From Gordonia asplenii (GTDB lineage Bacteria > Actinomycetota > Actinomycetes > Mycobacteriales > Mycobacteriaceae): 64,000 bases of DNA. Positions 46,634 through 56,186 of this stretch are shown here, piece by piece (the stretch's first letter is position 1; each line of letters starts with the position of its first letter). The notes below the pieces were generated by a model. The model saw only the letters and a program-made list of their open reading frames with translations, was not told where the DNA came from and made no database searches. Location: assembly GCF_012933505.1 (NCBI RefSeq), contig NZ_JABBNB010000002.1:186001-250000 (forward strand), written 5' to 3'. Made by a program: the position numbers and the translations under genes.

Positions 46634-47431
46634 ATGCAACAGCAGATCGTCGCGTCCGGACACGGACTGGTCGAGTCGGCGCGGATCCGCGACGGCGAGT
46701 TCTGGTTCGCGGATTGGTTCGCGCGCAGCATTGTTCGGCTCGACGCCGACGGAGCCGAACACGTCGTCGGGGAACTCGCCTCGATGCCGGTCTGTTTCGA
46801 CTGGCTGCCTGACGGCACCTTGGTGACGACCGGTGGAGGACTGGCGTTGACGTCGGTGTCCGACGCCGGGGCGCTCACCCGTGTGGCGGACCTGTCCGGG
46901 CTCTCCGACAAGGCGTACAACGACATCGCCGTCGACCCGCGCGGCAACGTCTTCGTCAACAACGTCGGATTCGACTTCCCCGGCGGTGAGTTCGCGCCCG
47001 GCTTCGTCGGCGTCGTCGGGCCGGACGGATCGGTACGGCGGGTCGCTGAAGATCTGGCCTTCCCGAATGGCATGGCGGTCACCGCGGATGGCTCGACGCT
47101 GATCGTCGCCGAATCCTATGCGGCGCGGCTGAGCGCGTTCACCATCGCCGACGACGGCTCGCTGACCGATCGTCGGGTGTGGGCGAACCTCGGCGAAGGC
47201 GTTGCGCCGGACGGCATCTCGATCGATCCGTCCGGCGCGGTCTGGTATGCCAGTGTGCCGCAACAACATTGCGCGCTGGTAGCCGAAGGGGGCGACGTGC
47301 TTGCCGAGGTGCCGCTGGACCGAGGCTGTTTCGACTGCGCGATCGACGGTTCGACGCTGTACGTGGCGACGGCCCAGTGGCGCGGCGAGATGGCGGGGTC
47401 GGGGCAGGTGGTGCGGGTCGACGTCGCGTGA
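46634..47431 (+). CDS. SMP-30/gluconolactonase family protein
   Basis: 265-aa beta-propeller protein. Repeated blade strands: GEFWFADWFARSIVRLDADG, AYNDIAVDPRGNVFVNN, PNGMAVTADGSTLIVAESYA and GVAPDGISIDPSGAVWYAS. The N and D residues of PNGMAV and PDGISIDP fit the metal site of SMP-30 lactonases. Probably a Ca/Zn-dependent lactone hydrolase; the substrate is unknown. TGAGGAG upstream of the ATG. Monocistronic, convergent with doxX. Confidence 0.85.
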   Translation: MQQQIVASGHGLVESARIRDGEFWFADWFARSIVRLDADGAEHVVGELASMPVCFDWLPDGTLVTTGGGLALTSVSDAGALTRVADLSGLSDKAYNDIAVDPRGNVFVNNVGFDFPGGEFAPGFVGVVGPDGSVRRVAEDLAFPNGMAVTADGSTLIVAESYAARLSAFTIADDGSLTDRRVWANLGEGVAPDGISIDPSGAVWYASVPQQHCALVAEGGDVLAEVPLDRGCFDCAIDGSTLYVATAQWRGEMAGSGQVVRVDVA

Positions 47432-47540
47432 CGCCGCGGGCCGCGGGAGCCGACGCCCGCCGCGTCACCGTCGGAAACCGGCGAACGGAGGGGTGCTCAC
47501 CGAACCGGCGCCGAGCCCACCCCGACGCCACCGTCGGACG

Positions 47541-48074
47541 TCACCGCACCGCGCGCGGCCGTCGCCCCAGGGCGATCGCGTCGACGATCGACCGTTGTCG
47601 TTCGCCCCGCGCCCTCGATGAGGCGTCCCGGCGCCTGCGCAGCACCACCGCGGTGACCGAATAGACACTCGCCGCCGAGCCGAACGCCAGCACCGCCGCG
47701 GACAGCGCAACCATGATCGGATACTGGGTGATCAACTGGTCGGCGAACCAATAGCTGCACAATTGCAGCACCGATACCGCCGCCGCGACCGGTGTCAGAA
47801 TGCCCAGCACCAGAGCGACGCCCAGCCCGACTTCGATCAACGGCACTACGAACCCGAACAGTCCGGGAAATCGGCCCAGCACATCGTTGGTGAACAGCGT
47901 GTAGAAATGCGGAACACGCGGATTATTCGCCGTGCTGCCGACCACCAGCAGGATGTCCGATCGCCCGAATCCGGCGTGGTACTTCACATATCCCTCGTGC
48001 AGCCATAACAGTCCCAGAGCAACCCGGGCGACGGTCGCCGCGACGGCGACCGACCGCTCCCGCACGACGCTCAC
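47541..48074 (-). CDS. DoxX-family membrane protein
   Basis: 177 aa, four TM helices: VARVALGLLWLHEGYVKYHA, FVVPLIEVGLGVALVLGILT, AAAVSVLQLCSYWFADQ and IMVALSAAVLAFGSAASVYS. The pattern is that of DoxX/SURF4-like proteins, which interact with exported thiol/redox proteins in mycobacteria. The C-terminus is basic and cytoplasmic. It overlaps the upstream DM13 gene by 4 nt, so the two are a coupled pair. Confidence 0.85.
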   Translation of the reverse strand: MSVVRERSVAVAATVARVALGLLWLHEGYVKYHAGFGRSDILLVVGSTANNPRVPHFYTLFTNDVLGRFPGLFGFVVPLIEVGLGVALVLGILTPVAAAVSVLQLCSYWFADQLITQYPIMVALSAAVLAFGSAASVYSVTAVVLRRRRDASSRARGERQRSIVDAIALGRRPRAVR

Positions 48075-48544
48075 TTGCTCAACTTGGCGGCGCCGAACAC
48101 CGCCAAGGCCTTGTCACAGTGCACCACCAGGTCGGTGTACTTGCCCGCGTCGACGCCCGCGGGCAGCGTGAACGTCTGCATCGTCTTGTCGTAGGCGACC
48201 GGGCTGATCTGGACGCCCGCTCTCACGGCCTGCTCGGTGGTGCCGTTGGCGAGGTACAGGTGCAGGTCGGGGCCCTGATCGGAGGAGTAGCCGGTCAGTG
48301 TCACCGTCATGCCGTCGATCATCGCCGACCCTGCCACCATCTTGCCGTTGAGTCCGCTGAAGGTGCCCGTCATCTTCGACATCGCCATGGCGGGCATCGA
48401 CGTCGACGCCGACATCGGTGCGGCCATCGCGCTCGACGACATCATCGCGCTCGACGCCGAGGTGTCGGTCGAGTTCGACGAGCAGGCGGAGATGGAGGCT
48501 GCGGCGGCCAGGGCGGCGCCGGCGATCAGAAGTTTGGTGCGCAT
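48071..48544 (-). CDS. DM13-domain lipoprotein with Met-rich linker
   Basis: 157 aa. Signal peptide with lipobox SISAC, a linker with ten methionines among Ser/Ala (residues 34-58), then a DM13 domain: GTFSGLNGKMVAGSAMIDGM, VTLTGYSSDQGPDLHLYLAN and the C-terminal CDKALAVFGAAKL. DM13 domains are suggested to take part in extracytoplasmic redox reactions. A Met-rich segment could bind Cu(I) outside the cell. Coupled to doxX, and divergent from the two-component genes at 48718. Confidence 0.82.
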   Translation of the reverse strand: MRTKLLIAGAALAAAASISACSSNSTDTSASSAMMSSSAMAAPMSASTSMPAMAMSKMTGTFSGLNGKMVAGSAMIDGMTVTLTGYSSDQGPDLHLYLANGTTEQAVRAGVQISPVAYDKTMQTFTLPAGVDAGKYTDLVVHCDKALAVFGAAKLSK

Positions 48545-48717
48545 GAGCTTGATCCTCTTCGAGTGTCATTCTGCGGTGTCCGTCGCGACTGCGGCGGCTG
48601 CGGATGAGTCAACCAACGAATTCACCCCCGGTGACCACTCCTTTCAGCGCGGTAATCGATGATTTCGGTTCCGTAAGAAATGCCGTTCGACCCGCGGTGC
48701 GACCTACTCTCGGATAC

Positions 48718-49407
48718 ATGCAAGCAGGATCGACCGTGATGGTCGTCGAAGACGATGCCGCCGTGCGCACCGTGGTCACCGACCACCTGCGGCTGGCCGG
48801 CTGCCAGGTGATGCCGCACCGCGACGGGGCGCTCGCCTGGGAGGCGTTTCAGCAGACGCCGCCCGATCTGCTGATCTTGGATCGGATGCTGCCCGGGCTC
48901 AGCGGCGACGAACTGTGTCGCCGGGTCCGCGAGGTCTCGGCCGTGCCGATCCTGATGCTCACCGCGCTGGGCAGCCTCGAGCACCGCATCGACGGTCTCG
49001 AGAACGGCGCCGACGACTACCTGGCCAAGCCGTTCTCGCTGCGTGAGTTGCAGTTGCGCGTCAACGTTCAGCTGCGCCGGGGCAACCCGTCGGCGCCGCT
49101 GGCGTTTCACGCGGGCCCCTTCCGGGTCGATGCCGAGCATCGCCGTGTGTGGTTGGATGGGCGTGAAATCGCGCTCACCACAAGGGAATACGAGCTGCTC
49201 GTCTATCTCGTGCGCAACCCGGACCGGGTGATCAGCCGCGACGAAATCCTGCGTGAGGTGTGGCGGTGGGGATTCGGTGACGCGTCGACGGTCACGGTTC
49301 ATGTACGTCGCCTGCGCGAGAAGATCGAAGCAGACCCCAAGATCCCCGCCTACCTCTGTACCGAATGGGGCGCGGGGTATCGGTTCGTGCTCGACGGGAA
49401 CGGCTGA
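48718..49407 (+). CDS. OmpR/PhoB-family response regulator
   Basis: 229 aa. Receiver domain: MVVEDDAAVRTVVTDHL, phospho-acceptor D55 in LLILDRMLPG, Thr in ILMLTALG and Lys in YLAKPFS. Winged-helix output domain: LTTREYELLVYLVRNPDRVI and VTVHVRRLREKIE. I start at MQAGSTVM; the 38-codon upstream extension is not domain-like. It overlaps the histidine kinase start by one base. Divergent from the DM13-doxX pair, a likely target. Confidence 0.93.
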   Translation: MQAGSTVMVVEDDAAVRTVVTDHLRLAGCQVMPHRDGALAWEAFQQTPPDLLILDRMLPGLSGDELCRRVREVSAVPILMLTALGSLEHRIDGLENGADDYLAKPFSLRELQLRVNVQLRRGNPSAPLAFHAGPFRVDAEHRRVWLDGREIALTTREYELLVYLVRNPDRVISRDEILREVWRWGFGDASTVTVHVRRLREKIEADPKIPAYLCTEWGAGYRFVLDGNG

Positions 49408-50555
49408 TGCTCGCCGCCGACGCCCTGCTGACCATCGTGCTGACCTCGGTGGCGTGCACCGGCGCGGTCACCGCGGCGACCATGCTGACGTTGTGGCTCG
49501 CCCGCCGTCGAAGCCTGGCCGCCCGCTCGGCGATCGTGTTGGCCGGCGCCCTCGCCGCGGTGATCGCCTCGACCCTGGCGATCGCGGCCGAGATGTACCT
49601 GTCCGGCCACGACCTGGTGGTGCTGTGCTGGGTGATCGGCACGTCGGCCGCGCTGAGCATGATCGCCACCTGGGTGGTCACCGGACGTACGGTGACCGCG
49701 TCGGTGACCGAACTGATCGGCGCGACGCGGCGGGTCGGCGACGGCGACGTCGTCGACGCTAATCGAAGCTGGTGGCCGGAGTTCGACGCGGTGTCCGCCG
49801 AGTTGGCGACGACGTCGCAGCGCCTCGCCGAGGCGCGCGCCCAGGTCAATGAGCTCGACGCCGCGCGCAGGCAGTTCTTCGCCTGGATCTCGCACGACCT
49901 GCGCACTCCGCTGGCCGGGATGCGGGCGATGGCCGAGGCACTCGACGAGGGCACCGCACCCGATCCCGCGGCCTACATCAGAACCATCCGAACCAAGGTC
50001 GACACGCTGGGGACGATGGTCGCCGACCTCTTCGAACTGTCCAAACTGGAGACCGGCACGCTGCGGATCGCTCCGGAGGTGGTCGTGCTGCTCGACCTCG
50101 TCAGCGACGCCGTCGCCGACGTCGCCACGCAGGCCGCCGCCCGCGGCATCCGCATCGAACGCGACGGCATCGACGAACACCTGATCTGGGTCGATCCGCG
50201 CGAGTTGACCCGCGCGATCGGCAATCTGCTCAGCAACAGCCTGGCCCACGCACCCGACGACACCGTCGTGCTGATCCGCGCCGACGTCCTGTCCGAACGG
50301 GAACTGATCCTGTCGGTCATCGACCAGGGGCCCGGTGTCACATCGGAGAATCTCGGCCGGATGTTCGACGTTGGGTGGCGCGCGGACGCGGCCCGCTCCG
50401 GCGACGACGACTCCGCACCCACCGGGGCGGGTCTGGGACTCGCGATCGTGCGGGGCATCGTCGAAGCCCACGGCGGGGCCGTCGGCGCTCGACACACCGA
50501 CGCCGGTTTTCAGCTCGAGCTGATCCTGCCGACCGGACCGCCGCCGGCCAATTGA
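49407..50555 (+). CDS. Sensor histidine kinase
   Basis: 382 aa. Two TM helices (residues ~5-30 and ~42-62) plus a third hydrophobic stretch (VVLCWVIGTSAALSMIATWV) with only a short external loop, then HAMP-like VTASVTELIGATRRVGDGDV. DHp box FFAWISHDLRTPLAGM with His163, N box LTRAIGNLLSNSLAHA, G boxes VIDQGPG and GAGLGLAIVRGIVEAHGG. The small sensory region suggests it senses the membrane or a membrane partner. Its 3' end overlaps the tmk gene on the other strand by 46 nt. Confidence 0.92.
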   Translation: MLAADALLTIVLTSVACTGAVTAATMLTLWLARRRSLAARSAIVLAGALAAVIASTLAIAAEMYLSGHDLVVLCWVIGTSAALSMIATWVVTGRTVTASVTELIGATRRVGDGDVVDANRSWWPEFDAVSAELATTSQRLAEARAQVNELDAARRQFFAWISHDLRTPLAGMRAMAEALDEGTAPDPAAYIRTIRTKVDTLGTMVADLFELSKLETGTLRIAPEVVVLLDLVSDAVADVATQAAARGIRIERDGIDEHLIWVDPRELTRAIGNLLSNSLAHAPDDTVVLIRADVLSERELILSVIDQGPGVTSENLGRMFDVGWRADAARSGDDDSAPTGAGLGLAIVRGIVEAHGGAVGARHTDAGFQLELILPTGPPPAN

Positions 50556-51175
50556 GCCGCCACGCGGTCGGGGTCTTCGGTGCCGTCGAGGACCGACCAC
50601 GGCGAAAACCATTGCGCCGCAGCCAACTCTCGGTAGGCCGCGTCGACCCGCGACTGGAGGTCGTCGTCGCGTTCGTAGGCGTCCCGCGCACGCGATGCGT
50701 CGCCCTGCGCGCGGCGTACCGCCCGCTCGGCGGCTACCGACATCGGAACCCCGAGGAACACTTGGTGGTCCGGCACCGGCAGCCCGAACCGCGTGAATTC
50801 GAGCTCGGCGACCCACCTCACCGCCTGCCCGTCGATCGACTCGCGCAGACGCGCCGCGCTGTAGGCGGCATTCGACGCGACGTAGCGATCGAGGATCACG
50901 ACGTCGTTCGACGCCACCGCCGCGCGGATCGCCGCGGCACCGTCGCGGCGGTCCAGGGCGAACAACGTCGCCATCGCATACGCCGACGACGCGAGGTCGC
51001 CGTGTTCGCCGTGCAGCGCTTCGGCGGCGATGTCGGCGGTGACGGCGACGCCATAGCGCGGAAATGCGAAGGTCGCCACCGATAATCCGTGCGCCCGCCA
51101 TCCCGCCACCAACGACGTCACCAATGTGTTCTTGCCCGCGCCGTCGAGGCCTTCCACCGCGATGAGTTCACCCAC
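50510..51175 (-). CDS. tmk: dTMP kinase
   Basis: 221 aa. P-loop LIAVEGLDGAGKNTLVTSLV near the N-terminus, the DRY-type motif VVILDRYVASNAAYSAARL and a VFLGVPMSVAAERAVRRA lid region. Phosphorylates dTMP to dTDP for DNA synthesis. I chose the GTG at 51175 (MGELIAVEG); GTG/ATG codons up to 51214 are also open. In M. tuberculosis tmk likewise neighbours mtrA. Confidence 0.92.
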   Translation of the reverse strand: MGELIAVEGLDGAGKNTLVTSLVAGWRAHGLSVATFAFPRYGVAVTADIAAEALHGEHGDLASSAYAMATLFALDRRDGAAAIRAAVASNDVVILDRYVASNAAYSAARLRESIDGQAVRWVAELEFTRFGLPVPDHQVFLGVPMSVAAERAVRRAQGDASRARDAYERDDDLQSRVDAAYRELAAAQWFSPWSVLDGTEDPDRVAAQLAGGGPVGRISSS

Positions 51176-51207
51176 GCCCACGATCGTAAAGTGGCATGCT
51201 CGGACCC

Positions 51208-51642
51208 ATGGCACTGCAGGTCCACCTCGTCCTCGAACCGCACGGCCCGGCGACCGCGATCATCCTCACCGACGACCAGGTCGAACAACTCGGCGGCGGC
51301 AAACGTGCGGCCGTCCTGGTCACCGTCGACGGACGTCGAGTCCGGCTTCGCCTCGGAGTGATGGGCGGCATCAACATGATCGGGCTGTCCAAAGCGGCCC
51401 GCGCCGATCTGGGCGTCGAGATCGGTGACGAGATCGACGCCACCATCGAACTCGACGCCGACGCCCGCACCGTCGAGGTGCCCGACGACCTCGCCGCGGC
51501 CTTGACGCAGTCGGGACTGCGGGAGACCTTCGACGCCAAGTCCTTCACCTACCGCAAAGAGGCTGCCCGTGGAGTCGCCGACGCGAAGCGCCCCGACACC
51601 CGGCAGCGTCGAATCGACAAGGTCGTAGCCGACCTGAGCTAG
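51208..51642 (+). CDS. DUF1905 / YdeI-OmdA domain protein
   Basis: 144 aa. The N-terminal ~85 residues fit DUF1905 (VHLVLEPHGPATAIILTDDQ, then AVLVTVDGRRVRLRLGVMGG, DEIDATIELDADARTVEVPD). The C-terminal part (DLAAALTQSGLRETFDAKSF and TYRKEAARGVADAKRPDTRQ) fits the YdeI/OmdA family, linked elsewhere to bacteriocin protection. Molecular function is not established. Divergent from tmk with about 30 nt between. Confidence 0.8.
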   Translation: MALQVHLVLEPHGPATAIILTDDQVEQLGGGKRAAVLVTVDGRRVRLRLGVMGGINMIGLSKAARADLGVEIGDEIDATIELDADARTVEVPDDLAAALTQSGLRETFDAKSFTYRKEAARGVADAKRPDTRQRRIDKVVADLS

Positions 51643-51689
51643 GTCCGACACAGCACGGCCAACCGTGTTGCCGAGGCTGCGCCCGCCAG

Positions 51690-51873
51690 CTCCCCGAGTG
51701 CCGAAGCGTGGCGACAACCTCGCTCCCCGAGTGCCGAAGCGTGGCGACAACCTCGCTCCTCGAGTGCCGAAGCGTGGCGACAACCTCGCTCCTCGAGTGC
51801 CGAAGCGTGGCGACAACCTCGCTCCCCGAGTGCCGAAGCGTGGCGACAACCTCGCTCCCCGAGTGCCGAAGCG
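51690..51873 (+). repeat. 33-bp tandem repeat (VNTR) upstream of mtrA
   Basis: Five full copies and a partial sixth of a 33-nt unit (CTCCCCGAGTGCCGAAGCGT, then GGCGACAACCTCG), starting at 51690, 51723, 51756, 51789, 51822 and 51855. The only differences are one C/T site (CTCCCCG or CTCCTCG) and a changed end in the last copy. It sits in a 472-nt gap between the DUF1905 and mtrA genes and does not belong to a recognisable protein. The unit length, 11 codons, keeps open frames on both strands by chance. Confidence 0.9.
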
Positions 51874-52103
51874 AGGCACGAGCTTCGGTGTAACGAGGGG
51901 TCTGGTGAGCCGAAAAACCAAGCCGACCACCGCCGCTGGCGCGCGAAATCGGTTGCGTCACCATGATTTCGACTCGGCTAGTTCCTGGCTCAACCAGCAC
52001 CCCGAAGCCACCACCACCACCGGCGACCCGAACCCGCCCACCTGTGAATGAAACGACACAATTCGCTCGCGCGGCGTGCCGTGCGGACAAGGAGGTCACG
52101 ACA
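51874..52103 (+). other. Presumed mtrA promoter region
   Basis: 230 nt between the VNTR and mtrA without a gene. It contains TCGACTCGGC and a GGCTCAACCAGCACCCCGAA fragment of the dispersed repeat near 51990-52010, and ends in the strong AAGGAGG at 52089-52095. I could not place -35/-10 boxes with confidence. Confidence 0.35.
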
Positions 52104-52148
52104 GTGTCACCATATGGTTATGAAGCCACGCATCCTGGTCGTCGATGA
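52104..52148 (+). CDS. Possible 14-aa leader peptide overlapping the mtrA start
   Basis: GTG at 52104 lies 8 nt after the AAGGAGG at 52089-52095, the ideal spacing, and opens a frame for [14 protein letters not shown] that ends inside mtrA (TGA 52146-52148). The mtrA ATG codons at 52114 and 52120 are 18-24 nt from that Shine-Dalgarno, which is far. Either the peptide is translated and couples into mtrA, or the spacing is coincidental. Confidence 0.3.
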   Translation: MSPYGYEATHPGRR

Positions 52149-52797
52149 CGACGCCGCGCTCGCGGAGATGTTGACAATTGTGTTGCGCGGTGAGGGATTT
52201 GAGCCATTCGTCGTCGGTGATGGCACCCAGGCCCTCACCGCGGTACGCGAGATCCGTCCCGATCTGGTGTTGCTCGACCTCATGCTGCCGGGCATGAACG
52301 GCATCGACGTGTGTCGCGTGCTGCGGGCGGATTCCGGTGTGCCGATCGTGATGTTGACCGCGAAATCAGACACCGTCGACGTGGTTCTCGGTCTCGAATC
52401 GGGCGCCGACGACTACATGGTCAAACCGTTCAAGCCGAAGGAACTGGTCGCCCGCGTGCGCGCCCGCTTGCGGCGGACCGACGACGAGCCGGCCGAAATG
52501 CTGTCGATCGGACCCGTCGAGATCGACGTGCCGGCGCACAAGGTGACCCGCGACGGTGTGCCGATCTCGCTGACGCCGCTCGAATTCGATCTCCTCGTCG
52601 CGCTCGCCCGCAAGCCGCGCCAGGTCTTCACCCGCGACGTCCTGCTGGAGCAGGTGTGGGGATACCGCCATCCGGCCGACACCCGGTTGGTCAACGTCCA
52701 CGTTCAGCGATTGCGCGCGAAAGTGGAGACCGACCCGGAGAATCCCGAAGTCGTGCTCACGGTGAGAGGGGTCGGCTACAAAGCCGGACCGCCGTGA
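52114..52797 (+). CDS. mtrA: Response regulator MtrA
   Basis: 227 aa. [20 protein letters not shown] is almost diagnostic of MtrA; the phospho-Asp is D55 in [10 protein letters not shown]. The OmpR-type output domain has [20 protein letters not shown] and [20 protein letters not shown]. MtrA controls cell division, DNA replication and cell-wall genes in mycobacteria and relatives. The start may be the ATG at 52114 or 52120. Followed by mtrB with a 4-nt overlap. Confidence 0.96.
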   Translation: MVMKPRILVVDDDAALAEMLTIVLRGEGFEPFVVGDGTQALTAVREIRPDLVLLDLMLPGMNGIDVCRVLRADSGVPIVMLTAKSDTVDVVLGLESGADDYMVKPFKPKELVARVRARLRRTDDEPAEMLSIGPVEIDVPAHKVTRDGVPISLTPLEFDLLVALARKPRQVFTRDVLLEQVWGYRHPADTRLVNVHVQRLRAKVETDPENPEVVLTVRGVGYKAGPP

Positions 52798-54443
52798 TCT
52801 CTCGCCCCCGATTCGGGCCGCGACGCCGCGTCAACTCCCCTCTGGGCCGCATCACTCGTGCGGCCGGGCGGGTAGGGCGCGGCTTCGGCCATGTGTGGCG
52901 CCGATCGCTGCAGTTGCGCGTCGTCGTCTCGACACTTCTGTTGTCCTTCGTGGTCATTCTGATTCTCGGATTCGTGTTGATCTCGCAGATCACCGACCGG
53001 CTGCTCGACGCCAAGCTCACCGCGGCGACCGAGGAGATCGATCGTGCGCGGGTCGTCGTCGAACGAGATCTCACGACGTCGGATGCCAGCACGTCGGTGC
53101 AGGCACGGCTGCGTCAGACCAGAGCACTGCTGACCGAGCGCGACGATTCGCAGAGCGCCGGTGCGGTCGGCGCCTTCGACACGGTCCTGCTGTTGCCGCG
53201 GGGGAGTGGCAACGCCGACTCCGGCGTCGGCCCGACGTCGGAGATCCCGGCCACGCTGCGCACGATGGTGCAGGGCGGGCAGGTCGCCTACCAGTATTCG
53301 ACGGTCGCCACTGACGGCGGCGGATCGATCTCGGCGCTGGTCATCGGCACACCCACCAATTCGGCGGTGTCCGGGCTGGAGCTCTACCTGGTGTTTCCGC
53401 TGACCAACGAGGCCAACACGGTCGCGCTGGTGCGCGGGACCCTGCTGACCGGCGGCATCGTGCTGTTGGGTTTGCTCGCCGCCATCGCCTGGCTGGTGTC
53501 GAGGCAGGTGGTGCTGCCGGTTCGGTCGGCCTCGCGGATCGCGGTGCGTTTCGCCGACGGCCGCCTCAAAGAGCGAATGCCGGTGCGCGGCGAAGACGAC
53601 ATGGCCCGCCTGGCCATGTCCTTCAACGACATGGCCGAGAGCCTGTCGAAACAGATCACTCATCTCGAAGAGTTCGGCGGATTGCAACGGCAGTTCACCT
53701 CCGACGTCAGCCACGAGCTGCGGACGCCACTGACCACGGTCCGGATGGCCGCCGACGTACTGTACGAGTCTCGTGACGACCTCGACCCGGTGCTCAAACG
53801 CTCGGTCGAACTGCTCAGCAAGGAAATCGACCGATTCGAGACGCTGCTGACCGAACTGCTGGAGATCTCCCGCCACGACGCCGGCATGGCCGAGCTCGCG
53901 TCCGAACGCATGGATATGCGCATCCCGATCGACCTCGCCGTCGCGACCGTCAACCATCTCGCCTCCGAATCGGGCACCGAGTTGGTACTCGACCTGCCGC
54001 GTGATCCGGTGATCGCCGAGATCGACCCGCGGCGTATCGAACGTGTCCTGCGCAATCTGCTGGCCAACGCGATCGACCACGGCGAACACAAGCCGGTGAC
54101 GCTGACGATGCGCTCCGACGGCGACGCGGTGGCGGTGACCGTCCGCGACCTCGGTATCGGGTTGCGTCCCGGCGAGGAGCGGCTCGTCTTCAACCGGTTC
54201 TGGCGGTCGGATCCGTCGCGGTTCCGGCGTTCGGGCGGCACTGGGTTGGGCCTGGCGATCAGCGTCGAAGACGCGCGGCTGCATCAGGGGAGACTGGAGG
54301 CCTGGGGTGAGCCCGGCAAGGGCGCCAACTTCCGGCTCACGTTGCCGCTGGTGCGCGGGCACAAGGTGCTGGGGTCGCCGTTGCCGCTCAAACCGACGTC
54401 GGCGCGTAGTGGTCGTACGGCATCCTCGGGAGGCGGCAAATGA
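52794..54443 (+). CDS. mtrB: Sensor histidine kinase MtrB
   Basis: 549 aa from a GTG overlapping the mtrA stop (GTGA). TM1 [20 protein letters not shown] (residues 43-62), a periplasmic domain of ~150 aa, TM2 [20 protein letters not shown], a HAMP domain, then [18 protein letters not shown] with His307. N box [18 protein letters not shown] and G box [13 protein letters not shown]. It phosphorylates MtrA. The lipoprotein LpqB, encoded next, modulates it in mycobacteria. ATGA overlap with lpqB. Confidence 0.96.
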   Translation: MISRPRFGPRRRVNSPLGRITRAAGRVGRGFGHVWRRSLQLRVVVSTLLLSFVVILILGFVLISQITDRLLDAKLTAATEEIDRARVVVERDLTTSDASTSVQARLRQTRALLTERDDSQSAGAVGAFDTVLLLPRGSGNADSGVGPTSEIPATLRTMVQGGQVAYQYSTVATDGGGSISALVIGTPTNSAVSGLELYLVFPLTNEANTVALVRGTLLTGGIVLLGLLAAIAWLVSRQVVLPVRSASRIAVRFADGRLKERMPVRGEDDMARLAMSFNDMAESLSKQITHLEEFGGLQRQFTSDVSHELRTPLTTVRMAADVLYESRDDLDPVLKRSVELLSKEIDRFETLLTELLEISRHDAGMAELASERMDMRIPIDLAVATVNHLASESGTELVLDLPRDPVIAEIDPRRIERVLRNLLANAIDHGEHKPVTLTMRSDGDAVAVTVRDLGIGLRPGEERLVFNRFWRSDPSRFRRSGGTGLGLAISVEDARLHQGRLEAWGEPGKGANFRLTLPLVRGHKVLGSPLPLKPTSARSGRTASSGGGK

Positions 54444-56185
54444 GGACCCGGCTGCTCGTCGTCGTGTTGGCCGCGGTGTGTGCGTTGGCCGGATGTGCTT
54501 CCATCCCGACCGATTCCGCGCCGCAACCGGTACAGCCGTTCAACCGTCAGGTGGCTACGAGCGCGTTGCCGACGCCGCAGAACGACATGGATCCCGACGC
54601 CTTGGTGCGCGCGTTCCTGCGGGCGTCGGCTGATCCGCGCGACGCGCACGCGTCGGCGCGGGCCTTCCTCACCTCGACGGCGTCCACCCAATGGGACGAT
54701 CGCGGCGACACAGTGGTGCTCGACGACGCGTCGTTGCTGGTCGACGACCGCACCGACACCTCGGTGCGGATGCGCCTGATCGCCGATAACAGCGGCACGC
54801 TCAAGGTCAACGGGCAACTGCTCCCGGCCAACGGCCGCATCGAAGCGACGATGACGTTGAAGCGCACGTCGGACGGATGGCGTATCGACGGGGCGTTGCC
54901 GTCGGGTGTGATGCTCGACCGCAGACAGTTCGAGTCCTCCTACCGCCTCGCGATGCTGTACTTCCCGTCCGTCGCAGCGACCAACAGCGCGGGTGCCGTG
55001 ACGCTGACCGCCGATCCGCGGTGGTTCTATCTGGGCAATTACACTCCGACCGACGTCCTCACCCGGCTCATCGCGGGGCCGACGCCGGAATTGGCCGGTG
55101 CGGTGCAGAACTCGTTCCCCAGCGACGCGCGGCTGAACGGGAAGGTGCGCAGCGTCCGCGGGGAGGGCGTGACAGCCGACTTCAGCGGGCTCGCCGGACT
55201 CACCGCCGCGCAACGGAATCTTCTCGCCGCGCAAGTGATCTGGACGTTCAACGACGCCGACGTCGCCGGGCCGTACACGCTGACCGCCGATGGTGCGCCA
55301 CTGCTCCCGGGGCATGCGCCGCAGTGGCGAATCAGCGACGTGGAGTCATCGAATCCCAGTGCGGTGCAACACACTTCGGTCGGATTGAACATACTGCGAG
55401 GTGGTTCGCTGCTCGCGGTCACCGACGGTGGTGCGACGCCGGTCGCGGGCCCGCTGGGCACCGACACCAGGTTGGTGGGGGCCGCGATCTCGGCTGACGG
55501 AACGAGGGTCGTCGCGGTGCAGCGATCGGCCGACACTCCCGCGCTGACGTTGGTGGCGGGCACCTACGGCGGCGCGGTGAGTCCGATCACCAGCGGCACG
55601 GTGATTTCGCGGCCCAGCTTCGCTGCGAACAATCGCACGATATGGGCCGTCGTGGACGGCAAACCCACCCAGTGGGTACTCGCCGACGGCGGCGCAGCGC
55701 GGGTGACGGTGGCCGATTCGTCGGCGATCGGGGTGGTGGCACGTGGCCCGATCATGCAGTTGAAGGTGTCTCCCGACGGCTCGCGGGCCGCGATGCTCGT
55801 CGCCGGGCAGTTGTTGTTCGCCTCCATCGTCACGCACTCGGACGGCAGCATCGCGCTGTCCTCGCCCCGGATCGCGGCCTACAACTTGGGCAATAATGCC
55901 ACCGGAATAGCTTGGGCCACACCGACAACGCTGATGATCGTGCGCGACAGCCCGGAGGCGCCGGTCGCGCAGATCTCGATCAGCGGCCTGCCGGCCGTAG
56001 GTTTGCTCAGTGGCAACCTCACACCGCCGTTGCGGTCCGTCGCTGCGAACGCGACCACCGTCTACGTGGCCGACGCACGCGGCGTGCTGCGACTGGGCAG
56101 TACCAACGGCCAGCCCGACCGGTCGTGGACCGAGGTGGTCTCGGCGATGACGCCCGACGCCCTGCCGGTGCTGCCCACGCCTTAA
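54440..56185 (+). CDS. lpqB: Lipoprotein LpqB (GerMN domain)
   Basis: 581 aa. Lipobox ALAGC with Cys19. N-terminal domain with [20 protein letters not shown], then a GerMN-type section ([20 protein letters not shown] and [20 protein letters not shown]), then a beta-propeller-like C-terminal half. LpqB is the known accessory lipoprotein of MtrAB in mycobacteria, acting outside the membrane on MtrB. Third gene of the mtrA-mtrB-lpqB operon, followed by a dense repeat region. Confidence 0.95.
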   Translation: MRTRLLVVVLAAVCALAGCASIPTDSAPQPVQPFNRQVATSALPTPQNDMDPDALVRAFLRASADPRDAHASARAFLTSTASTQWDDRGDTVVLDDASLLVDDRTDTSVRMRLIADNSGTLKVNGQLLPANGRIEATMTLKRTSDGWRIDGALPSGVMLDRRQFESSYRLAMLYFPSVAATNSAGAVTLTADPRWFYLGNYTPTDVLTRLIAGPTPELAGAVQNSFPSDARLNGKVRSVRGEGVTADFSGLAGLTAAQRNLLAAQVIWTFNDADVAGPYTLTADGAPLLPGHAPQWRISDVESSNPSAVQHTSVGLNILRGGSLLAVTDGGATPVAGPLGTDTRLVGAAISADGTRVVAVQRSADTPALTLVAGTYGGAVSPITSGTVISRPSFAANNRTIWAVVDGKPTQWVLADGGAARVTVADSSAIGVVARGPIMQLKVSPDGSRAAMLVAGQLLFASIVTHSDGSIALSSPRIAAYNLGNNATGIAWATPTTLMIVRDSPEAPVAQISISGLPAVGLLSGNLTPPLRSVAANATTVYVADARGVLRLGSTNGQPDRSWTEVVSAMTPDALPVLPTP

Positions 56186-56186
56186 C

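Noticed and set aside
51690..51873. CRISPR array
   Set aside because: The units are contiguous with no variable spacers, so it is a simple tandem repeat.
51118..51930. Frame with repeated FGTRGARLSPR units over the VNTR
   Set aside because: Arises because the repeat unit is a multiple of 3; the flanks are antisense to the DUF1905 gene.
51665..52051. Plus-strand frame with repeated APRVPKRGDNL units
   Set aside because: Same cause as the minus-strand frame; no Shine-Dalgarno, no domain outside the repeat.
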